A DNA stretch of 64,000 nt. Origin: Candidatus Adamsella avium. GTDB taxonomy: Bacteria; Cyanobacteriota; Vampirovibrionia; Gastranaerophilales; CAJFVJ01. Positions 52,068-60,378 of this stretch are shown in pieces (the first letter of the stretch is position 1; every line of letters begins with the position of its first letter). A program made the translations under genes and the position numbers. The stretch spans positions 330,441-394,440 of the forward strand of contig CAJFVJ010000003.1 of the NCBI GenBank assembly GCA_904420445.1. The letters are read 5' to 3'. Below the pieces are notes generated by a model that was not told the origin of the DNA, searched no databases, and saw only the letters and a program-made list of their open reading frames with translations.

Positions 52068-52643
52068 TTAAAACTCAACTTTGGGAGTTGCTTCCTCGCC
52101 TTCTTCAATTTCAAAATAATCACGAGCTTTTATTCCTGCAATTGAAGCAATTATGGATGTCGGAAAAGTTCTTATTCTTGAGTTCAAAGTCTTAACACTG
52201 TCATTATAATCTTTTCTTGCAACAGCAAGTCTGTTCTCAGTACCTGCAAGTTCATCCTGAAGAGCAAGAAAAGATTTATCTGCTTTAAGCTCCGGATATC
52301 TTTCAACAACAAGCAATAATCTTGAAAGGGCACTGTTTAACTCGCCTGAAGATTGTGATACGGCTTTTACATCATTAGAACTCATTGCGCCTGAGAGTTT
52401 TGAACGAGCCTCCGCAATATTCGTAAATACTTCTTTTTCATGCGCTGCATAGCCTTTCACCGTAGAAACGAGATTTGGTATCAAATCATTTCTTCTCTTC
52501 AGCTGATTCTCTACCTGCGCCCAGTTTGAATTTATTGTTTCATCAGCAACCTGCAGACTGTTGTATGTCCCGACAAAACCTAATACGGCGAAAAGAATAA
52601 CAAGAAAAACAACAATAATCGCCGATAAAATAATTTTTTTCAT
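52068..52643 (-). CDS. lemA: LemA family protein
   Basis: 191 residues: an N-terminal membrane helix (IILSAIIVVFLVILFAVLGF) followed by the helical LemA domain with the conserved YNSLQVADETINSNWAQVENQLKRRNDLIPNLVSTVKGYA block. Its function is unknown, but LemA genes are often next to TPM/YgcG-type genes, as here. It is the last gene of a three-gene minus-strand set (gaps of 12 and 3 nt). Confidence 0.92.
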   Translation of the reverse strand: MKKIILSAIIVVFLVILFAVLGFVGTYNSLQVADETINSNWAQVENQLKRRNDLIPNLVSTVKGYAAHEKEVFTNIAEARSKLSGAMSSNDVKAVSQSSGELNSALSRLLLVVERYPELKADKSFLALQDELAGTENRLAVARKDYNDSVKTLNSRIRTFPTSIIASIAGIKARDYFEIEEGEEATPKVEF

Positions 52644-52655
52644 CGTATATCTCCT

Positions 52656-53354
52656 TTACAAATCATTTACATATTTCAAAAGTTCACCGACAGAAACAAG
52701 CAAATCAGGATATAAAGAAAGAACATCATTCTTAGATATTTTCAAAGAACCTTCTTTGTAATCCAAAAGTTTACCAAAAACAGAAGAATCAACAATACCG
52801 AGTTCTTTCAATTTTTCCAAAAGTTCGCAATGCTCTGAGGGAACTTCATAGTTTTTCAAACGCAATATTGCTCTTGCTAAAGTCAAAACAGTCTTTATTA
52901 CGGGAATAAATGATTCCTTCAGCATTCCATCATTGCAAGAGTTCAAAAGATAATTTTTTCTCAATCTCATCAAAAGATTTTTTAACTCATGTTCGCACTG
53001 AAAACGCAAATTATCTCTGCTTATAGAAACAGGAAAAATAACATCTTCTCCGTATAGAATTTTTCCATATTCTTTTATATCACTGTATTCAAGAGCATAT
53101 ACATCAGCAGAGGCAAACCATTCCCGTTTATCCATAAACACAGGCATTGGATTTTTCCTCATCCATTCTCTTGAAGCATGAGAAACTCTCATCAAATCAT
53201 CTGGAGAAAGATTGTCAACTACAATCATCAAATCAATATTTTCGCAATTGCCAAGACCTGCTGAAGCTTTAGAACCATATGCAAAAACAGAGCACAATCT
53301 GCTGCTTAGATTATTTTTTAATTCGTTCAAAAATTTTTCAAAATCATCATTCAT
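52656..53354 (-). CDS. Nucleotidyltransferase-fold protein
   Basis: 232 residues. The N-terminal AYGSKASAGLGNCENIDLMIVVD (about 25-48) fits the minimal nucleotidyltransferase GSxA...(D/E)xD pattern, here with one acid converted (N-I-D), so activity is uncertain. The remaining 150 residues are helical (a possible substrate-binding domain). It sits between the TPM and lemA genes, which usually are adjacent, so it is an insertion in that pair. Confidence 0.6.
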   Translation of the reverse strand: MNDDFEKFLNELKNNLSSRLCSVFAYGSKASAGLGNCENIDLMIVVDNLSPDDLMRVSHASREWMRKNPMPVFMDKREWFASADVYALEYSDIKEYGKILYGEDVIFPVSISRDNLRFQCEHELKNLLMRLRKNYLLNSCNDGMLKESFIPVIKTVLTLARAILRLKNYEVPSEHCELLEKLKELGIVDSSVFGKLLDYKEGSLKISKNDVLSLYPDLLVSVGELLKYVNDL

Positions 53355-53357
53355 AAT

Positions 53358-54095
53358 TTACCACCCTCTTGAGGCACCGCCGCCGCCAAAGCCGCCGCCT
53401 CCTCCAAAACTTCCTCCAAAGCTGCCGCCAAAACTGCCTCCGCCGAAGCTGCTGCCAAAAGAACTGTATCTTCTGCCATATCCGTATCTTCTTCTGCCTG
53501 GAAGGAAAATTGCAAGCACAAAAATAATGACATAAATCCAAGTAAGATTTTTTGATGAACGTGACGAAGGAGGTTGCCCGACTTTATACGCATCAGTCAG
53601 CGTAATCCCGTAAGAAGAAGCTATCTCCCCTGAGAGAACATGAGTTCCTCTGAGAATACCTCCCTGATATTTTCCTTGTTTGAAATAAGGAAGAACCTGT
53701 TCATCAAGGATACGTCCTGCTTTTGCGTCATTTATTGTTCCTTCAAGTCCGTATCCGACTTCTATTCTGACTTTTCTGTCGTTTGTTACGACAAGAAAGA
53801 CTACTCCATTATTTTTCCCTGATTTGCCGACATTGTATTTTCTTCCTATTTCTAATGCAGCATCTTCAATTGTTTGACCTCTCAAAGTCCTTATGGTAAC
53901 AACAGCTATATCAGCTGAAGTCCTGCGCTGCAAATCAGATATTCTTCGATTCAATGCTCTTTCAGCCTTTGTATCAAGAACTCCGGCATTATCTGCAACA
54001 AACCTGTTAAAATACAATTGTTCAACAGCAAACGCCGTCAAAAAATTCATAATAAAAAATGAAAACAGGAATGATACAAAGATTTTTTTCAGCAT
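53358..54095 (-). CDS. TPM domain (YgcG-type) membrane protein
   Basis: 245 residues: signal peptide (to about TAFA), TPM domain (about 30-165; VADNAGVLDTKAERALNRRISDLQRRTSADIAVVTI, IEDAALEIGRKYNVGKSGKNNGVVFLV), a transmembrane helix (LTWIYVIIFVLAIF at about 190) and a Gly/Ser-rich tail (GGGSFGGSFGG type). This arrangement is typical of the family, related to photosystem II repair factors TLP18.3, thought to be phosphatase-like or chaperone-like. First gene of the set with lemA. Confidence 0.88.
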   Translation of the reverse strand: MLKKIFVSFLFSFFIMNFLTAFAVEQLYFNRFVADNAGVLDTKAERALNRRISDLQRRTSADIAVVTIRTLRGQTIEDAALEIGRKYNVGKSGKNNGVVFLVVTNDRKVRIEVGYGLEGTINDAKAGRILDEQVLPYFKQGKYQGGILRGTHVLSGEIASSYGITLTDAYKVGQPPSSRSSKNLTWIYVIIFVLAIFLPGRRRYGYGRRYSSFGSSFGGGSFGGSFGGSFGGGGGFGGGGASRGW

Positions 54096-54186
54096 AATAA
54101 AACAATTATAATGGTTTGAGTCATTCCTGACAATATACTTTTTCAGGGATTTATATAGAAAATCTCACAGATACTATTAAAAGTTT

Positions 54187-54253
54187 GTCATTCTGAGGGC
54201 TTTAGCCCGAAGAATCTTTTTTGTTCAGCTATTTCGCTAACGCTCAGTATGAC
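54187..54253. repeat. Palindromic intergenic repeat
   Basis: GTCATTCTGAG (54187-54197) and CTCAGTATGAC (54243-54253) are inverted near-copies; between them GGGCTTTAGCCC folds as a small hairpin. This is like dispersed intergenic MITE-type repeats. The 275-nt gap 54096-54370 otherwise holds only the promoter of the next gene. Confidence 0.7.
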
Positions 54254-54330
54254 GTTGTTTTGGAAAATTTGGAAGGAATTTGCTATATAAGTTTCCTTTT
54301 TCAACAAATATAGAGCAAAATATTATTATC

Positions 54331-54340
54331 TGTGCTAAAC
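54331..54340 (+). promoter_or_regulatory. Promoter of the Clp N-domain gene
   Basis: TGTGCTAAAC, about 30 nt before the TTG start, matches the extended -10 type seen elsewhere in the window. Confidence 0.35.
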
Positions 54341-54370
54341 TGGTTATAAGTTGTATCAGGAGGAATTGTT

Positions 54371-55735
54371 TTGTTAGAACGCTTTACGGAAAAATCAATC
54401 AACTGCATAATTTTTGCCCAGGATGAAGCAAACAGAAATAAACATGATATGCTCTATCCTCTCCATCTGCTTTTGGGCATCATCAACCTGAAATCAGGGA
54501 CTCTTGCAAGAGTAATGAAGGTAACCGAGATAAACAGCGATAAAGTAAAAAACGATATCCTCGATATGCTCAAGGATAAAACAACAACAAAAAAATACGA
54601 CATACTCCCATTCTCTGATGAAGTAAAGCAGGTTCTTGACAACTCATGGGATATATCAATCAAATTGGGCACAAATTATATCGGTCCTGAACATATATTT
54701 CTTTCTTTGATTCAGGATAATTCAGTGAAAGCTCTCTTTGCAAAATATGATACTGATATGCAGAGGATTACCTCAACCATAGTGAGAATTATATCAAAGA
54801 AAACAAGTATTAATCAGCATCCTGAAGGTAACCTTGCAAAGAAAGCAACTCCAAAATATTTTTCAATTTCTGAAATCCTAAATGAACAAAAATGTACGGA
54901 ACTCATATCTCTTGCAAAAGAAGAAATGTATAAATCAGGGAAAGAAGCTCTCGGCACGGAACAAATTCTGTTGTCGATGCTCTCAGAAGACTCCTCTTTG
55001 AAAGAACAGTTGAACCAATTCGGAATAACTTACGAAGAAGTTCAAAGAAAACTTTCAGAGATAAATTCAAGGAAAAAAGAATTTTTCTCAAATGAAATAT
55101 TCTGTACTCCAAAGCTTTATAAATCGATGTTATCAGCTTATGAAACAGCAAAAGAACTCGGTTCTGCAAATATCGAGCCGGAGCATATTATCCTTGGAAT
55201 TTTGAACGAAAAAGACAGTATAGCCTATGACATCATAAAAGACATCTACGGCAGCCCGAGGTCAATATACGAACAAATTATCAAACCTATAGAGAAACAA
55301 CGTCCCGTCACTTCGACAATTCTCAGATTGGCAAAAGAAGAAGCAAGACGCCTCTCCCAGCATATGGTCGGTACTGAACTTATCTTGCTTGGAATACTCG
55401 CTGAATCAAGCAGTATAGCGGTAAATGTCCTTGCAGAACTCGGTGTTACGCTCAAAGACGCAAGAGCAGAAGTTGAAAAAATTCTCGGATTCGGTGATGA
55501 ATACAACGATGGAGAAGTTTTCTATACAATCAGAGCAAAACGGCTTCTTGAGATGGCTTGGCATAATGCAAAGAAAAATCACAAACAAAAAATAGAACCT
55601 GAGCATTTGCTTATGGCAATTGTTCAGCTCAAAGACTGTGTTGCTATGAAAGTTCTTGAAAACCTTGGAGTTGACTCAATTGAAATAAAAGAAGGTATCG
55701 CAAAAGAACTGAAATTTCAGGACTCAAACGCTTAG
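54371..55735 (+). CDS. Protein of six Clp N-domain half-repeats without an ATPase
   Basis: 454 residues from a TTG start with AGGAGG 7 nt upstream. Six related helical units are visible: each has an E-L-A-x-x-x-A pattern and a G(T/P)EHILL-type segment (YPLHLLLGII, GPEHIFLSLI, GTEQILLSML, EPEHIILGIL, GTELILLGIL, EPEHLLMAIV). Pairs of units make one Clp R domain, the adaptor- and substrate-binding head of ClpA/ClpC, so this is three R domains in tandem. No AAA module follows. It may act as a decoy, adaptor or scaffold for a Clp protease. Convergent with the STAND ATPase gene (4-nt overlap). Confidence 0.82.
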   Translation: MLERFTEKSINCIIFAQDEANRNKHDMLYPLHLLLGIINLKSGTLARVMKVTEINSDKVKNDILDMLKDKTTTKKYDILPFSDEVKQVLDNSWDISIKLGTNYIGPEHIFLSLIQDNSVKALFAKYDTDMQRITSTIVRIISKKTSINQHPEGNLAKKATPKYFSISEILNEQKCTELISLAKEEMYKSGKEALGTEQILLSMLSEDSSLKEQLNQFGITYEEVQRKLSEINSRKKEFFSNEIFCTPKLYKSMLSAYETAKELGSANIEPEHIILGILNEKDSIAYDIIKDIYGSPRSIYEQIIKPIEKQRPVTSTILRLAKEEARRLSQHMVGTELILLGILAESSSIAVNVLAELGVTLKDARAEVEKILGFGDEYNDGEVFYTIRAKRLLEMAWHNAKKNHKQKIEPEHLLMAIVQLKDCVAMKVLENLGVDSIEIKEGIAKELKFQDSNA

Positions 55736-58700
55736 TTGATTGATTGTTCCTGTTGCTCTTTTTCTTCAAGTAAAAGATTCTGCAAATTGCAATAAGCCTT
55801 TAATGTAGAAATATCAAGGTTAATTTGTTTTGCAACATATTCGTTCTTTAATCCAAGGGCAATATTTAAAGCTATTTTATACATCTCATAAGAGTTCTGG
55901 GCATTTTCTTTCTTTGAATCAGCCATTGTTGTAGCTATTTCATAATACGCTTTACCCATCAAAGAATAAATTCTGCACTGCATAAACATAAGATTATTTG
56001 CCTTAGAGAGTTTCATAGCTTTCTCAAGATGAATGTTCACCATCTCAAAATCATGACGGGAAATATAGCAATCTGCCATCAATTTTTCAAAACATGCGGC
56101 AAAATAAATATTATTTATTCCCGTTTTTTGACAAACTTCAAGAGCCTGTCTTGCAATACTCATTGCATCATCAACATTTTTCTCTTCAAGGAAGATACAG
56201 CCTATTAAATACCAGCATAAGAGAGCACCAGAGGAAATTTTCTGCTGAGAAAAATAGTTCACTCTGTCATTTATTATCGACTTTGCTTTATCATATTGTT
56301 TTATTTCCCTGAAATATCTCGCCATCAACAGAGTCGTAAAATTGTATATAAGACTGTTATTGAGCTTCTTTGCTTTTTGAGAAAGTATCAATATTTCCTG
56401 CTCGGCAGAGTCAAATTCTCCAAGAAATGACTTATTCAGAAGTTTCAGAAACGCCCACAGAAGAGTTGTATTTCCTGATGCTCCTATTGAATCAGCTATA
56501 GAATCCGCTTTGTGCAACAGCTCCTCTGATGAAACAATATCTCCCTGAAGAGTTTTATAAATTGCAGACGTAATAAATGCCTCAACATTGCTTTTTGTCA
56601 TAATCGCATCATCTATGTCAGCAGCGGCTATAACTTTTTCATAATGCGGGTTGCCCTGAACAGCATAAGCTCTGGCAAGCGTAAGCAGAATATCTGATTT
56701 TGTATGACGCAGTTCTGACATACTCATCTGAGATATTGTAATTTTTTTTGATATGCAATCATCTATTATAGGAAGAATCGTATTGTTGCATAAATCAATA
56801 ACCTCTCCTATACTTCCGATATTCATCAAAATTTTCATCTTCAAATAACATAAAAGAGCATATTCAAGACGCATTCGCTCCGGATTAATGTACCTGATTG
56901 ACTGATCTATCGCCTGAATAGCCCCCTGATAATTCCCGCATAAAATAAAACTCTTTGATAAATATCCCAGAATATCAAGAATTTCCGTAGTATTTCCTGT
57001 CCTTTCATCGGATGAAATCAGCTGAAGAGCTTCCGTCAAAAATTCAACAGCATCCTGAGGACAGTTTATATAATTTGCCCGCCCTAACTCTATACACAGC
57101 TGTTTTTTGCGGTCTTCTTTATCTGCAAACGGAGCAAAATCAAACAATTTCAGCAGATTTTTCTGAGCTTTCAAATATAAATTTATATCACCGCAGAACA
57201 ATGCCTCTTTGGTTGCTTTGGCAAATAAAACAAATGCCTCCTGATTTTGATTTGCTCTCCATGCGAGAGTTGCACAATAAAAAGCCTCACCATACAGAGC
57301 ATTTTTGGCAACCTGCAGCAAGTCAAAAGATATCTCTGAATCAAACCCTTCCTTCATCATGTTGTTTTTTACAACATTCATAATCATCTTATTCTTAAAG
57401 AAGAATACTCGGCCATCAAATGTTGCTACAAGCTGGTTTCTGATAAAAACCTCCATAATACTTTTGAGTTCTGCCTCATCAATACCGGCAGCCTCTTTAA
57501 TAATTTTCAGAGGAAATATATATCCGAATAATGCAGCATAACACATTATTTTATAAGAATTTTTATATTTTTTGAATATATCATCAAGCCTTAGTATAAG
57601 CAAATCTTCTGTTTTATCAGGTAATTCAAAAGCGTATATATCAGGATTGATATTGAAATCGGAAGGTCCTACTGACTCTATCAAATTTACCTGCATAAAA
57701 TACAACATAAGATTTTGAATATAAAGAGGCAGCCCCTTTGATTTGTTGAATATTTTTTCTTTAAAATCCAAAGAAATCAAAGGCTTCTGTGCGGTAAACC
57801 CATCAACACACGTCATTGCTTCTTTTTCATCAAGTGGAGGCATCTGAACCGATATTGTATTATCTACTGTCAAATTTGATGAGTTAACAATTATCTCTGA
57901 CGGTATTGTCGATGATTGTGTTGCCACAAGAATAGCTTTATTATTCAAAAAACCGTTGTCTATCAAATATTCAAGAAGCTCTAAAGAAGAATCATCTATA
58001 TACTCAATATCTTCTATAATAACAACTAGCCGCATAGAACTTTTCATCACCCCGAAAAGCTCTTCAAAAGCAAGATAAATCTGATCTTTTTTGGTTGTAG
58101 AGGAATCTATAACACTAAAATCATCTGCATCAAATACCGGCGGAAGAATAAAATCCTTCAATACATTCTTTGTTCCTTCTGATAAGGTACAAAATACCTG
58201 ACCGCTTGTAAATAAAGAATCAATTGTTTTTGCGACGGCGTCCCTGTGCATATTCATTAGAGGAATGCCGATTAGGGTTTTTAATATATCTTGAAATAGT
58301 CCGTATGGTTTTTGCAAAAATAAATCACAACACTCTGAGAATATAATCAGATTTTTTTCTCCCGCAGCAGATTGAATAATTAAATTCAATATAGCTGACT
58401 TACCGACACCCTCAACTCCCTGAAGAGATATAAAACGACAGTTATCCTGATAGGATATTTTTTCAACGAGAAGTTTGACAACCTCTTCTCTTGTCATCTT
58501 TGGCTTTTTATCGACATCCTCTACAATATCAACGACTTCTTCATCAACATCAGAAGATATTTCATCTTGCTCGCCGCCTGATGGAATTACAAGCATAAAA
58601 TCATCATCAAAAGGCAAAAAATTAACATCAACAAATAAAGATGATGAAATTTCAAAACTTTTTTTATCTACATAAAAGGAATCTGTTTGCAGTTTTGAGA

Positions 58701-59454
58701 ACATCTCAAGAAGAATACTCTCCTCTATTTGTTCCCGAGTAAGAATAACTTCTTTTATATTAAATTTGATATCAGATTTTTTTTGAAGAAGATTGTTTAA
58801 ATCGCTAAACGAATTAAACAGCTCTTCAGATAAATAAACAGCTGCAGCTATATCTTCGGAAATATCAGACTCCTCAGAGTTAAACTCTACAGCAAGCAAA
58901 TTGGGTTTTATTTTCAGAATTTTGGCAGATGTATCCTGAACAATTTTTATGACTGTTTGATAAAACCTTCGAAGCAATTTGTTGAAAAATACCTCATTTG
59001 ATATCTGCTCCTTTAACGCTTCATAATTGCTCAACTCAACAAAAAGAGCGGGTATCTCTTTTGAAGATTTGCTTTCTTCAAGGACTTCCTCTTTTTCCTC
59101 AGCAGGTTCCTGCTTTACTTCTTCATCTGATATAACACTCGAAGCAACATTTTTTTCAAAGCTCGCTTCACATTTCAGACATATCTCGCTATCAACAGGA
59201 TTCAAGGCAGAGCAAACAGGGCATTTCTTCAACAATACATAACCGCATTTTCTGCAGTTTATAGATGAAGGACTATTCGCTGCACCGCAATCAGGACAAA
59301 AACGAATCAAAACAGCCCCGCAGTTTGTACATAAAGGGGTGCCTATTTTATTCATTGTAGAACATTCAGGACATTTTATTTTAAATTTTAGCCCGCAGTT
59401 TCCACAAACATCTGAATGAGGAGGATTTTCAAACTTACATCTGGGACATTTCAT
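55732..59454 (-). CDS. Zinc-ribbon, pseudo-cyclase, STAND ATPase and TPR protein
   Basis: 1240 residues. Four perfect CxxC-x10-CxxC ribbons occupy residues 3-95 (C3-C6-C17-C20 to C78-C81-C92-C95). Residues about 130-280 resemble a class III nucleotidyl cyclase domain (ALFVELSNYEALKEQ, VIKIVQDTSAKILKIKPNLLAVEF), but the metal-binding aspartates are replaced by Glu and Asn, so cyclase activity is unlikely. A STAND-type P-loop ATPase follows: Walker A GVEGVGKS at about 345 and LVVIIEDIEYID. The rest is TPR-like helical repeats. The architecture is that of large signalling adenylate cyclase/AAA_16/TPR proteins, here probably converted to an ATP-driven sensor. Last gene of a three-gene operon. Confidence 0.8.
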   Translation of the reverse strand: MKCPRCKFENPPHSDVCGNCGLKFKIKCPECSTMNKIGTPLCTNCGAVLIRFCPDCGAANSPSSINCRKCGYVLLKKCPVCSALNPVDSEICLKCEASFEKNVASSVISDEEVKQEPAEEKEEVLEESKSSKEIPALFVELSNYEALKEQISNEVFFNKLLRRFYQTVIKIVQDTSAKILKIKPNLLAVEFNSEESDISEDIAAAVYLSEELFNSFSDLNNLLQKKSDIKFNIKEVILTREQIEESILLEMFSKLQTDSFYVDKKSFEISSSLFVDVNFLPFDDDFMLVIPSGGEQDEISSDVDEEVVDIVEDVDKKPKMTREEVVKLLVEKISYQDNCRFISLQGVEGVGKSAILNLIIQSAAGEKNLIIFSECCDLFLQKPYGLFQDILKTLIGIPLMNMHRDAVAKTIDSLFTSGQVFCTLSEGTKNVLKDFILPPVFDADDFSVIDSSTTKKDQIYLAFEELFGVMKSSMRLVVIIEDIEYIDDSSLELLEYLIDNGFLNNKAILVATQSSTIPSEIIVNSSNLTVDNTISVQMPPLDEKEAMTCVDGFTAQKPLISLDFKEKIFNKSKGLPLYIQNLMLYFMQVNLIESVGPSDFNINPDIYAFELPDKTEDLLILRLDDIFKKYKNSYKIMCYAALFGYIFPLKIIKEAAGIDEAELKSIMEVFIRNQLVATFDGRVFFFKNKMIMNVVKNNMMKEGFDSEISFDLLQVAKNALYGEAFYCATLAWRANQNQEAFVLFAKATKEALFCGDINLYLKAQKNLLKLFDFAPFADKEDRKKQLCIELGRANYINCPQDAVEFLTEALQLISSDERTGNTTEILDILGYLSKSFILCGNYQGAIQAIDQSIRYINPERMRLEYALLCYLKMKILMNIGSIGEVIDLCNNTILPIIDDCISKKITISQMSMSELRHTKSDILLTLARAYAVQGNPHYEKVIAAADIDDAIMTKSNVEAFITSAIYKTLQGDIVSSEELLHKADSIADSIGASGNTTLLWAFLKLLNKSFLGEFDSAEQEILILSQKAKKLNNSLIYNFTTLLMARYFREIKQYDKAKSIINDRVNYFSQQKISSGALLCWYLIGCIFLEEKNVDDAMSIARQALEVCQKTGINNIYFAACFEKLMADCYISRHDFEMVNIHLEKAMKLSKANNLMFMQCRIYSLMGKAYYEIATTMADSKKENAQNSYEMYKIALNIALGLKNEYVAKQINLDISTLKAYCNLQNLLLEEKEQQEQSIN

Positions 59455-59469
59455 CTATATCCCCCTTGA

Positions 59470-60360
59470 TTACTGATTAAAACACTTTTTCAATTTGTCC
59501 GATAATTCAAGAAGTCTTGATGTAACGTCAGCCTCTGATATATTCATATTTTTCGCAATATCTTTATTTTTCATATGATCAATATATCTGAGTTTATAAA
59601 TCATATAATACTGCTTTGTAGGATTTTGAGAATTCAAAACATGCAGATTTGATGCAATGTTCTCAAGAACATCTGACGAAGCAGCTTCTTCATTTTCCTG
59701 CTCAAATTGTTCTTCTTCTACATATTCAGAATTATCAGCAAAAACAGGAGCAAGTTCCGGTTCTTCATCTTCAATAACAGTATGCAGAGGCTCAATCTGT
59801 TCGACAGCAGGCAATTCTTCTGCAACAGGTTCTTCGAGAGAATTAGAAACAGGTTGTTCTTCATCAACTTGATTTACCTCAGATTGAATAGAAGGTATCG
59901 GTTCTTCAACAACAGGTTGAAGTTCCTCATGTTCAATATTTTCAACAACCGGGAGTTCTTCATCAATTTGATTTACCTCAGATTGAAGAGGTGGTATCGA
60001 TTCTTCGGCAACAGCAGCTTCTTCAACAGGAAGTGTCTGAGTCTGATGTTCAACATAAACCTCTTCATGTTGTTGAGGAGCTTCCTGTTGAACACTCTGA
60101 GCAGGTGCAGCAAAAACATGAGGGATACGATAACCTCCAAGACGGTCATTATCCTTCAAAACCTTAATAACCGCACTGTTTGAAACTCTCAAAATATAAC
60201 TATATATTTTCTCTTCATCTTTGAGCAAAGAAACAATGCTCTTTGTTCTTTTCAAAGTTTCATCGCAAAAAGCATCAAGCAAATCTTCATTTCCGGCATA
60301 ACGTTTATTTTGGGTTATGATGTCTTTTATTATTGTAGAATATTCTTTTTCTGCATTCAT
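59470..60360 (-). CDS. Sigma-70 region 2/4-like protein with disordered linker
   Basis: 296 residues. The first 80 residues resemble sigma region 2 of ECF factors (YAGNEDLLDAFCDETLKRTKSIVSLLKD - IYSYILRVSNSAVIKVLKDNDR). The middle (about 85-225) is acidic and rich in Glu, Pro and Gln with repeated EEPIPSIQSEVNQ-type units. The C terminus (YKLRYIDHMKNKDIAKNMNISEADVTSRLLELSDKLKK) is a region 4-like helix-turn-helix. It may be a specialised sigma factor or a regulator derived from one. Gaps of 15 and 18 nt link it to its neighbours. Confidence 0.6.
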   Translation of the reverse strand: MNAEKEYSTIIKDIITQNKRYAGNEDLLDAFCDETLKRTKSIVSLLKDEEKIYSYILRVSNSAVIKVLKDNDRLGGYRIPHVFAAPAQSVQQEAPQQHEEVYVEHQTQTLPVEEAAVAEESIPPLQSEVNQIDEELPVVENIEHEELQPVVEEPIPSIQSEVNQVDEEQPVSNSLEEPVAEELPAVEQIEPLHTVIEDEEPELAPVFADNSEYVEEEQFEQENEEAASSDVLENIASNLHVLNSQNPTKQYYMIYKLRYIDHMKNKDIAKNMNISEADVTSRLLELSDKLKKCFNQ

Positions 60361-60378
60361 TATCTTTGCCGCTGTCCT

